Below the pieces are notes generated by a model, which was given only the letters and a program-made list of their open reading frames with translations, did no database searches and was not told where the DNA came from. Below are positions 1 through 7,456 of a stretch of 45,032 nt of DNA, piece by piece. Within the stretch, counting starts at the first letter, position 1. Each line of letters opens with the position of its first letter. This DNA is from Candidatus Staskawiczbacteria bacterium RIFOXYC1_FULL_38_18 (lineage in GTDB: Bacteria; Patescibacteriota; Minisyncoccia; Minisyncoccales; Staskawiczbacteraceae). Location: the NCBI GenBank assembly GCA_001822095.1, contig MHPP01000032.1, forward strand, positions 1-45,032. The letters are read 5' to 3'. The translations under genes were made by a program, and so were the position numbers.

Positions 1-129
1 AAAAAATCATACACTTTTAGAATTATTTATCGCTCGCCCGAAAGAACGCTGACTAATGAAGAAATAAATAAGATACAAGAAGAAATCCGTGAAAAAACAA
101 AAACCGACTTAAGCGTGGTTTTAAGATAA
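1..129 (+). CDS. pheT: Phenylalanyl-tRNA synthetase beta subunit, C-terminal end (5' truncated by window)
   Basis: Frame 1 reads KKSYTFRIIYRSPERTLTNEEINKIQEEIREKTKTDLSVVLR*, matching the FDX-ACB domain end of PheT. Confidence 0.8.
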   Translation, partial: KKSYTFRIIYRSPERTLTNEEINKIQEEIREKTKTDLSVVLR

Positions 130-130
130 T

Positions 131-733
131 ATGAATTATGCGTTTATTGATTTTCAAAATACTGATACTACTACGAAGAAACTGCTTGGTTTTGCAATAG
201 ATTGGAAAAAGCTGTGTAATTTTTTGAAAAATAATTGGAAATGCGAAAAAGTGTTTTTGTATATTGGCGTTGACGACAGAGACTTGGAAATGGCAAAAAT
301 ATCTGAAGAACTGAAAAATAGCGGATTTATAGTAAGAGACAAAAAACTTTTTTCATATAAAAATAAAGACAAAGAAATAAATGTTTCCTGCCCAAAATGC
401 GGAAATAAATTTATAGAAAAAATTGATACGGGTTTTAACAAAAAAGCCAACTGCGATGTTGACTTAACGGTTGATGCTATGGATTTGGCAAAAAATGGAG
501 ATGTATTTTACATTTTTACCGGTGACGGAGATTTTGAATTTTTAATCAGAAATGTTATTTTAAAAGGAGTTAAAGCTTATATAATTTCAAGCGCAAAAAA
601 GATAATAATTAGAGACCGCTATTTTACATCACGACTCTCTAAGAAATTGAAAAACATATGTGGGGAGTTTCCCGGCAAAGCAAATTTGATTGAAATTAAC
701 GACCTAAAATTGAAAATTACAAATTTAAAGTAA
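131..733 (+). CDS. NYN domain (LabA/DUF88-like) protein with CPKC zinc motif
   Basis: YAFIDFQNT...TVDAMDLAKNGDVFYIFTGDGDFEFLI pattern typical of NYN/PIN-like nucleases. Confidence 0.75.
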   Translation: MNYAFIDFQNTDTTTKKLLGFAIDWKKLCNFLKNNWKCEKVFLYIGVDDRDLEMAKISEELKNSGFIVRDKKLFSYKNKDKEINVSCPKCGNKFIEKIDTGFNKKANCDVDLTVDAMDLAKNGDVFYIFTGDGDFEFLIRNVILKGVKAYIISSAKKIIIRDRYFTSRLSKKLKNICGEFPGKANLIEINDLKLKITNLK

Positions 734-735
734 AG

Positions 736-762
736 GAAAACGCCGTACAGGCCGGCGTTTTC
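736..762. terminator. Hairpin terminator
   Basis: GAAAACGCCG / CGGCGTTTTC inverted repeat just after the NYN stop. Confidence 0.6.
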
Positions 763-848
763 TAATGCAACCTAAGTATAGCAGATTAAGGGCCCTTGTC
801 AAGAGTCAAAGGTTAAAAATAATTAAACGCAGTTTTAAGATAAGATCT

Positions 849-1118
849 ATGATTAATATTTTAGCAATCGGAGCAACTATCGCTGGTGTCGTTGCGATTC
901 TCGCCTATGTACCGCAGGTGGCTCACCTGATAAAAGTTAAGGATTCAAAAGGAATAAGTTTTGTGGCTTGGCTTACTTGGTTTTTATGTAATTTTATATT
1001 GCTAATTTACGCGGTTTCTATTAAAAACATTCCTTATGTCATAGTCTATTTTCTTTCTTGTTTAGCCAATTTAACAATTATTTTTTTAACGGCCAAATAT
1101 AAAAATAAAAAAGCATGA
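849..1118 (+). CDS. SemiSWEET / PQ-loop small membrane transporter
   Basis: MINILAIGATIAGVVAILAYVPQVAHLIKVKDSKGISFVAWLTWF; PQ-loop motif, 3 TM; ATG at 849 preferred over 765. Confidence 0.75.
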   Translation: MINILAIGATIAGVVAILAYVPQVAHLIKVKDSKGISFVAWLTWFLCNFILLIYAVSIKNIPYVIVYFLSCLANLTIIFLTAKYKNKKA

Positions 1119-3268
1119 AACTAAACATAAAATCAACAGAAGAAAAAATTGAAAAGAAAGCGGTTGTAAAACCCGTCCCTAAAAAAGCCGAGCCTGTTAA
1201 GGTTGCAAAAGAAAAACTGGTTGAAAAGAAGGTTGAGAAAGTTGTTGCAGATAAGGGAGCGGAGCGGACGCTTACCCCGAGCAAAGGCGAGGGGAAAAAG
1301 GAGGAAAGAAAGACAGAGGTTGTAAAATCCGAGCCGAAGATAGAAGCAAAAAAAACAAGAAAAGAGGGTGAATACACAGCCAAGGATATTTATGTTTTGA
1401 AGGGATTGGAACCTGTAAGGTTAAGGCCGGGAATGTATATTGGTTCAACCGGAATTGACGGCTTGCATCACTTAATTTGGGAAGTTGTGGACAATTGTTT
1501 GGACGAAGCAATGGCAGGATACGCCAAGGAAATTGAAGTTGTTTTGTTGCCGGAAAACCGTGTAAGGGTTTCCGACGACGGCAGGGGAATCCCTGTCGAA
1601 AAGCACCCCGACACAGGCAAATCTACTTTGGAAACGGTTTTGACAACCTTGCATGCGGGCGGAAAATTTGGGGGAGAGGCTTATAAGGTTTCCGGAGGTT
1701 TGCATGGAGTGGGTATTTCGGTTGTGTGTGCATTGTCCACCTATATGCTGGCTCATGTTGAAAGAGATGGCGGAATTTATGAGCAGGAATATATGAGAGG
1801 GGTTCCAAGAGGCTCTGTTAAAAAAGTCGGCGAGTCAAAAAAAACCGGGACAACACAAACTTTTGAATATGACGACACAATTTTTTCGGGCGAGCTAAAA
1901 TATGATCCCAAAAGAGTTCTAAGTCATTTACGTCAGCAGGCATATCTAACAAAAGGAGTTAAAATAATTTTTCGCGACGAAAGAAAAAAAGAAGAAGAGT
2001 CCTCGTATGTGTTTTATTTTGAAGGGGGGGTGGGCTCGTATGTAAAATATTTGGTTCAAGGAAACCATGCAAGGCATCCCAATATTTTTTCAATTTCTAT
2101 CGAAAAAGATAATATTGCAGTTGAAGCGGCTTTTCAGTACACACAAGAAATGGAATGTACGGAAGAATCTTTCGCAAATAATATTTACACTGTTGAGGGC
2201 GGAACGCACATTTCAGGATTTAGAACAGCTTTAACAAGATCCTTAAACGATTACGCCAGGCGCGAAGGGTTTTTAAAGGAAAAAGATGAAAATTTTTCAG
2301 GAGATGATGTAAGGGAGGGATTAACCGCGGTTGTTTCGGTAAAAATAAGAACTCCGCAATTTGAAGGCCAGACAAAAGCAAAATTGGGAAATCCGGAAGC
2401 AAAGCCCGCTGTTGAAGCAGCCACCGCCGAAGGATTGTCTGACTATTTAGAAAGAAATCCAAGCGATGCCAGGGCAATTGTTGAAAACTGTTTGCTGGCA
2501 ACAAAAGCAAGATTGGCCGCAAAAGCTGCGCGCCAGACGGTTTTAAGAAAGGGAGCTTTGGAGGGATTGGCCTTGCCCGGAAAGCTTGCAGATTGTTTGT
2601 CCAGAAACCCCGAAGATTCAGAAATTTATATTGTTGAGGGAGACTCCGCCGGAGGTTCGTCAAAACAGGCCAGAGACAGGAGATTTCAGGCAATTTTGCC
2701 GTTAAGGGGAAAGATTTTGAATGTTGAGAGAGCAAGGCTGGACAAAATGCTGGCCTCAAAAGAAATTAAAGCGCTTATTATTGCCATGGGAACCGGAATT
2801 GGCGAAGATTTTAATATTGAAAAATTAAGATATCACAGAATTGTAATTATGACCGACGCTGACGTTGACGGAGCGCACATTAGGACACTGCTTTTAACAT
2901 TTTTTTATAGGCACTTTAAGCCCGTTGTTGACGCGGGACACATTTATATCGCCCAACCCCCTTTGTATAAAATTTCTTTTGGCAAAACAGCCCAGTATGC
3001 GTATTCGGACGGCCAGCGAGATAAAATTATAAAAGATATGGGTAAAGCAACGGCTTCAATACAGAGATATAAAGGTTTGGGAGAAATGAATCCCGAACAG
3101 CTTTGGGAAACAACAATGAATCCGGAAAACAGGACATTGCTTCAGGTTGCAGTTGAGGAAGCTCACGAAGCAGATAAAACTTTAGATATATTAATGGGGG
3201 AGGAAGTTGAGCCCAGAAAGAAGTTTATCCAAACTCACGCTAAAGCCGCCAAAAATATTGACATATAG
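1115..3268 (+). CDS. gyrB: DNA gyrase subunit B with ~90-aa Lys/Glu/Val-rich N-terminal extension
   Basis: LRPGMYIGSTGIDGLHHLIWEVVDNCLDEAMAGYA, EGDSAGGSSKQARDRRFQAILPLRGKILNVE. Confidence 0.95.
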   Translation: MKLNIKSTEEKIEKKAVVKPVPKKAEPVKVAKEKLVEKKVEKVVADKGAERTLTPSKGEGKKEERKTEVVKSEPKIEAKKTRKEGEYTAKDIYVLKGLEPVRLRPGMYIGSTGIDGLHHLIWEVVDNCLDEAMAGYAKEIEVVLLPENRVRVSDDGRGIPVEKHPDTGKSTLETVLTTLHAGGKFGGEAYKVSGGLHGVGISVVCALSTYMLAHVERDGGIYEQEYMRGVPRGSVKKVGESKKTGTTQTFEYDDTIFSGELKYDPKRVLSHLRQQAYLTKGVKIIFRDERKKEEESSYVFYFEGGVGSYVKYLVQGNHARHPNIFSISIEKDNIAVEAAFQYTQEMECTEESFANNIYTVEGGTHISGFRTALTRSLNDYARREGFLKEKDENFSGDDVREGLTAVVSVKIRTPQFEGQTKAKLGNPEAKPAVEAATAEGLSDYLERNPSDARAIVENCLLATKARLAAKAARQTVLRKGALEGLALPGKLADCLSRNPEDSEIYIVEGDSAGGSSKQARDRRFQAILPLRGKILNVERARLDKMLASKEIKALIIAMGTGIGEDFNIEKLRYHRIVIMTDADVDGAHIRTLLLTFFYRHFKPVVDAGHIYIAQPPLYKISFGKTAQYAYSDGQRDKIIKDMGKATASIQRYKGLGEMNPEQLWETTMNPENRTLLQVAVEEAHEADKTLDILMGEEVEPRKKFIQTHAKAAKNIDI

Positions 3269-3286
3269 TTTTAAAGGTGCTATACT
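3258..3286 (+). promoter_or_regulatory. Sigma70-type promoter with extended -10
   Basis: TTGACA - 17 nt - TATACT, TGC immediately before -10; overlaps gyrB stop. Confidence 0.8.
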
Positions 3287-3344
3287 AAATATAGCCCCTT
3301 TTCGGCAGTTTCTTTCACCATTTTTTTAACGCGGAGGATTTTGT

Positions 3345-3488
3345 ATGTGCCAGCCCGATCAAGACACCGTCCTGGAGCCATTCGCCAATGCCTATGACGA
3401 GGAGGACCGGCACGGGCAAATGGGCGAAGAGCCGGAGGATATGGCTCCGTCAGAACGCAACCCCCATCGGGATTTTTTGGACAGCTAA
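3345..3488 (+). CDS. Small acidic protein, 47 aa (not in ORF track)
   Basis: Promoter at 3258, SD GCGGAGGA, ATG, MCQPDQDTVLEPFANAYDEEDRHGQMGEEPEDMAPSERNPHRDFLDS*, then terminator. Confidence 0.65.
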   Translation: MCQPDQDTVLEPFANAYDEEDRHGQMGEEPEDMAPSERNPHRDFLDS

Positions 3489-3510
3489 AGTCCCACTGGG
3501 CCGGGACTAT

Positions 3511-3568
3511 GCCCTGTGCGCACACGAGTTAACTCTCGTCTTGTGTGTCACAGGGCTCTTTTTTTTAT
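3511..3568 (+). terminator. Rho-independent terminator
   Basis: GCCCTGTG...CACAGGGC long stem followed by CTCTTTTTTTT. Confidence 0.85.
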
Positions 3569-3594
3569 TTTCAAAAAATGCTTAAATAAAATAT

Positions 3595-4344
3595 ATGTCG
3601 CGCTGGTACACTCCTAAAAAAACAACCGGTTTATATGATGGCTCGAAATCCGAGCCGTTTAAATTATCTCGTTCAAAAATAGAATATTTTTTGGAATGTC
3701 CTAAATGTTTTTACGTTGACAGAAAATTGGGAATAAGCAGGCCAAATGGATTTCCGTTTAATTTGAATATGGCGGTTGATATCCTTTTAAAACAGGAATT
3801 TGATATTTATCGCGAAAAGGCTCTGGCGCACCCGTTGATAAAAAACTACAAAGTTGACGCAATTCCCGCAAAGCACGAAAAAATTGATGAATGGAGAAAC
3901 ACCTTAAGGGGCATCCAATTTTTGCACCAGCCCACAAATTTTTTAATAACCGGAGCAATTGACGACCTCTGGCAAAACTCAAAAGGGGAGTATATTGTGG
4001 TGGATTACAAGGCAACCGCAAAATTTGGAGACATAAAGGAGTTGGATAAGTCTTGGCATGAATGCTATAAGCGCCAGATGGAAATTTACCAGTGGCTTTT
4101 TCGTCAAAACGGATTTAATGTTTCAGACACGGGATATTTTGTTTACTGCAACGGAAAAACCTACAACAGAATTTTTAACGCAAAACTGGAATTTGACGTA
4201 ACTTTAATTCCATACACCGGAAATGGGGACTGGATAGAGAAAACTGTTTTGGATATTCACAAATGCCTTAATTCCGACCAAATTCCGGAATCAAATTCAG
4301 AATGCGACTACTGCAATTATGTTAAAACAGTTAACGAAGGCTAA
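3595..4344 (+). CDS. PD-(D/E)XK nuclease family protein (Cas4/RecB-like, Cys-containing)
   Basis: KLSRSKIEYFLECPKCFY...ITGAIDDLWQNSKGEYIVVDYKAT...ECDYCNYV. Confidence 0.8.
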   Translation: MSRWYTPKKTTGLYDGSKSEPFKLSRSKIEYFLECPKCFYVDRKLGISRPNGFPFNLNMAVDILLKQEFDIYREKALAHPLIKNYKVDAIPAKHEKIDEWRNTLRGIQFLHQPTNFLITGAIDDLWQNSKGEYIVVDYKATAKFGDIKELDKSWHECYKRQMEIYQWLFRQNGFNVSDTGYFVYCNGKTYNRIFNAKLEFDVTLIPYTGNGDWIEKTVLDIHKCLNSDQIPESNSECDYCNYVKTVNEG

Positions 4345-5368
4345 AAAAAGGGTTTTTGTGGCGATGTCAGGAGGCGTGGACAGTTCGGTTTCTGCGGCTT
4401 TGCTGAAGAAGGCCGGTTTTGATATAGTTGGAGTTTATATGCGCCAGTGGGCACCCCCAATTTTGGGAAAAGAATGCATTTGGAAAACAGACCGGCAGGA
4501 CGCAATGAAGGTTTGCGCAAAATTGGGCATTCCGTTTTTAACATGGGACTTTTCAAAAGAATATGAAAAAGAGGTTGGTAAATATATGATTGAATCCTAT
4601 AAAAAAGGAATTACGCCTAATCCGGATGTTATGTGCAATAAAATTATAAAATTTGGATTGTTTTTTGACAGGGCAATGAAAGGGGGCGCAGACTATGTTG
4701 CCACAGGACATTATGCGCGCACTTCGCTCGGCAACAAACTTTTTAAAGCAAAAGATAAAAACAAAGACCAAACGTATTTTTTATACACAATTAAAAAAAG
4801 TCAATTAAGCAAGATAATTTTTCCAGTTGGGAATTTAGAGAAGCCCGAAGTTAGAAAATTGGCCAAAAAATTTGGTTTGCAAAACGCAGAAAAAAAAGAC
4901 AGCCAAGGAGTCTGCTTTGTCGGGCAGTTTAACATGAAAGAGTTTTTAAAAATGTATATAAAATCAAAAATCGGTAAAATAATTGATGTAAACGGCGAAT
5001 ATGTGGGAGACCATGACGGCGCTTTCTATTATACAATAGGGCAAAGGCATGGCCTAGATATCAAAAACGGGCAAGGGCCATATTTTGTGGTAAGAAAAGA
5101 CATTAAAAAAAATATAATATACGTGGGCAGGGAAAAAGACTTGCATTCGTCAAAAGCCGAAATTAAAAATATAAATTGGATTCAAAAACCCAAAAAGTTT
5201 CCGGCATTGCTTGATGTTCGCGCAAGATACAGGGCGCCGTTGATAAAAGCCGAACTAAAAAAAGACGGCACGCTAAATTTCAAGAAACCAGAGCGCGCCA
5301 TAACTCCCGGCCAATCAGCGGTTTTTTATAGGGGCAAGCATGTCCTTGGTGGCGGAATAATCTGTTGA
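4319..5368 (+). CDS. mnmA: tRNA-specific 2-thiouridylase
   Basis: VFVAMSGGVDSSVSAALLKKAGFDIVGVYMRQW; KDSQGVCFVGQ; GQRHGL; exact start uncertain. Confidence 0.93.
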   Translation: MLKQLTKAKKRVFVAMSGGVDSSVSAALLKKAGFDIVGVYMRQWAPPILGKECIWKTDRQDAMKVCAKLGIPFLTWDFSKEYEKEVGKYMIESYKKGITPNPDVMCNKIIKFGLFFDRAMKGGADYVATGHYARTSLGNKLFKAKDKNKDQTYFLYTIKKSQLSKIIFPVGNLEKPEVRKLAKKFGLQNAEKKDSQGVCFVGQFNMKEFLKMYIKSKIGKIIDVNGEYVGDHDGAFYYTIGQRHGLDIKNGQGPYFVVRKDIKKNIIYVGREKDLHSSKAEIKNINWIQKPKKFPALLDVRARYRAPLIKAELKKDGTLNFKKPERAITPGQSAVFYRGKHVLGGGIIC

Positions 5369-5392
5369 CAGGGATGTTTTGCCTGATATAAT
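5365..5392 (+). promoter_or_regulatory. Sigma70-type promoter of the copper cluster
   Basis: TTGACA - 16 nt - TATAAT. Confidence 0.75.
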
Positions 5393-5394
5393 GA

Positions 5395-5409
5395 ACCTAT
5401 ACCATAGGT
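5395..5409. promoter_or_regulatory. Candidate CsoR operator (ACCTAT-ACC-ATAGGT)
   Basis: Perfect 6-bp inverted repeat immediately downstream of the -10, upstream of csoR. Confidence 0.5.
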
Positions 5410-5485
5410 GCAGGTATTTAATTAAAAATTAATAAAATTCTGGTATTTGTATAAATGAATAAATAAAAATTAATTAACAAAAATT

Positions 5486-5761
5486 ATGTCGGAAACCAAC
5501 AAAGAAAAAGCATTGATAAATTTTAAAAAGGCGCATTCTCTTTTGGCCAGAATTATTGGCATGACTGAAAAGGGCGAATACTGCGTTGATATTATGCAAC
5601 AGGATTTGGCTGCCATAGGGCTTTTAAGGTCAGCCCATGAACTATTAATGGAAAATCATTTAAATTCGTGTTTTAAAACCGCGATGGCTTCGCAAAATGA
5701 TAGGAAGAGAAAGGAGATGACCAATGAAATACTTAAGGTTACAAAGTTGTTTAACAAATAA
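5486..5761 (+). CDS. csoR: CsoR/FrmR (DUF156) family metal-sensing repressor
   Basis: Helical 91 aa with Cys-His-Cys ligand spacing (EYCVDIMQQ...ENHLNSC). Confidence 0.85.
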   Translation: MSETNKEKALINFKKAHSLLARIIGMTEKGEYCVDIMQQDLAAIGLLRSAHELLMENHLNSCFKTAMASQNDRKRKEMTNEILKVTKLFNK

Positions 5762-5766
5762 GAATT

Positions 5767-7224
5767 ATGAAAGAACACGTTTACAAAGTTGACGGGATGC
5801 ATTGCGCTTCGTGCGAAATTTTGATAGAGAAAAAACTTTTAGAAATTCAAAATATCAAATCTGTTGATGCATCCACATCCAAGGGGCAGGTGGTTGTGGA
5901 ATATGAGGGCGACAGGCCAAACCCCGAGAGATTGAGTAAAATGTTTAAGGAGGAAAACTATAGGTTCGCAGATATAAATAGCAAAAATCTGGATTCCCGC
6001 CTTCCCGCCTCCGCCGAAAGCTTCGGCGAGGCAAGGCGTGGGAATGACAAAAAAACGGCAGACGGGAAAACAAATACGACCTTGGTGGCTTTTAACTTCG
6101 CTATTTTTTTGATAATTGCCTTTTTATTTTTGCAGAAGCTGGGGATAGCTGATTTTATGCGAATAAGTTCTGCGTCCTCTCTGATGGCTTTTTTTGGATT
6201 TGGGATTTTGGCCGGGATCTCTTCTTGCGCGGCTCTGGTTGGTGGAATTGTTTTATCAATGTCAAAACAGTGGAATGACTTGTATTCTGAAACCTCCCAG
6301 CCACAGGTTGGTTCGTCCTGGGCGGGGAAAAAGCTTCAGCCCCATATTATGTTTAATTTGGGAAGGGTTGTTTCGTACGTTGTTTTGGGCGGAGTTTTGG
6401 GAATTATTGGAAGCCGGCTGCAAATTTCCCCGCAGTTTACAGCGTTTTTAATTATAGCGATATCGTTTTTGATGATTACCTTGGGGCTTCAAATGCTTGG
6501 AGTAAAAGCGTTCAGGAAGTTTCAAATTACAGCTCCAAAATCCGCAACAAGGTTCGTTTCAAATGAAAATAATTTTCATGGCAGAAACATGCCGTTTATT
6601 ATGGGAGCTTTAACTTTTTTTATTCCTTGCGGATTTACCATTACGGCCCAAAGTTTAGCTTTGCTTTCGGGAAATATTTTTCAAGGGGCATTAATAATGG
6701 GATTCTTTGCCCTTGGCACGGTTCCAATGCTTTTATTTATCGGGTTATCATCTGTTAGGTTTTCTTCAAAACCGCATACAGCGGAAAAGTTTTCCAAAAT
6801 TGCCGGATTTTTAGTTTTATTTTTTGCACTTTTCAATATTTCAAGTCAAATGAACGTTTTGGGTTTTACCGGGTTTAATAATATAGTTGCTTCAAGTCAA
6901 ACTCAAAATGTAAAGGTTAACGAAAAAGACCTGCCTTCAATTGTTGACGGTAAACAGGTTATTAAAATGACTGCTTATAGCAACAGAGATGTGCCTAATT
7001 ATTTTAAAGTGAGGGGGGGAGTTCCGGTAAGGTGGGAAATTACCGCAGATGAATCGGCGGGAGGTTGCAACAGTTCAATTATTTCCAGCAGCTTATTTGC
7101 GGGGGCAATTCCCTTGACTCCCGGACAGCTCTCAGTAAAAGAGTTTACTCCGCAAAGGGCAGGTAAATTCCGGTTTTCCTGCCAAATGGGAATGATTACA
7201 GGTATAATAGAAGTTGTAAATTAA
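5767..7224 (+). CDS. Three-domain copper protein: HMA domain, TauE/SafE-DsbD-like membrane domain, C-terminal cupredoxin-like domain
   Basis: VDGMHCASCEILIEKKL; GFGILAGISSCAALVGGIVLS; C-term FKVRGGVPVRWEITADESAGGCNSSI...FRFSCQMGMITGIIEV. Confidence 0.85.
   Translation: MKEHVYKVDGMHCASCEILIEKKLLEIQNIKSVDASTSKGQVVVEYEGDRPNPERLSKMFKEENYRFADINSKNLDSRLPASAESFGEARRGNDKKTADGKTNTTLVAFNFAIFLIIAFLFLQKLGIADFMRISSASSLMAFFGFGILAGISSCAALVGGIVLSMSKQWNDLYSETSQPQVGSSWAGKKLQPHIMFNLGRVVSYVVLGGVLGIIGSRLQISPQFTAFLIIAISFLMITLGLQMLGVKAFRKFQITAPKSATRFVSNENNFHGRNMPFIMGALTFFIPCGFTITAQSLALLSGNIFQGALIMGFFALGTVPMLLFIGLSSVRFSSKPHTAEKFSKIAGFLVLFFALFNISSQMNVLGFTGFNNIVASSQTQNVKVNEKDLPSIVDGKQVIKMTAYSNRDVPNYFKVRGGVPVRWEITADESAGGCNSSIISSSLFAGAIPLTPGQLSVKEFTPQRAGKFRFSCQMGMITGIIEVVN
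5989..6048. repeat. Palindromic repeat inserted in frame in the HMA-TauE gene
   Basis: ctGGATTCCCGCCTTCCCGCCTCCGCCGAA-AGC-TTCGGCGAGGCAAGGCGTGGGAATGAC; encodes LDSRLPASAESFGEARRGND in the interdomain linker. Confidence 0.75.
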
Positions 7225-7231
7225 AAAAAAT

Positions 7232-7456
7232 ATGAAAGTTACTGAAAAAACAACACTAAAAAAAATATTAAACAAAAAAAACGTGGAGGAGATTTTGGCG
7301 AAAAACGGTGTGCCTTGTTTATCGTGCCCAATGGCGCAGTTTGAGATTGATAAATTAGAAATTGGAGAAGTTTGTAAAATGTATGATTTGGATCTGGAAA
7401 AAATCTTAAAAGAATTAAACCTGCCTGACGGCAGACGGGTAAAAAATAATGGATAA
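7232..7456 (+). CDS. DUF1858 / hybrid-cluster-protein-associated redox disulfide-like domain protein
   Basis: 74 aa, [23 protein letters not shown] with CxxC. Confidence 0.7.
   Translation: MKVTEKTTLKKILNKKNVEEILAKNGVPCLSCPMAQFEIDKLEIGEVCKMYDLDLEKILKELNLPDGRRVKNNG

Noticed and set aside
2220-2759. 179-aa minus-strand ORF
   Set aside because: Antisense shadow of gyrB; low-complexity Leu/Pro composition.
3280-3525. 81-aa minus-strand ORF
   Set aside because: Opposes the promoter-SD-terminator unit encoding the 47-aa plus-strand protein; no SD or promoter seen on the minus strand.
3595-4344. Cas4-like nuclease as part of a CRISPR system
   Set aside because: No repeats, cas1/cas2 or other cas genes nearby; PD-(D/E)XK proteins of this type also occur outside CRISPR loci.
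7425-7445. CCTGACGGCAGACGGG near the end of the DUF1858-like gene, similar to ACGGCAGACGGG at 6055
   Set aside because: Short shared segment; too little to claim a repeat family.
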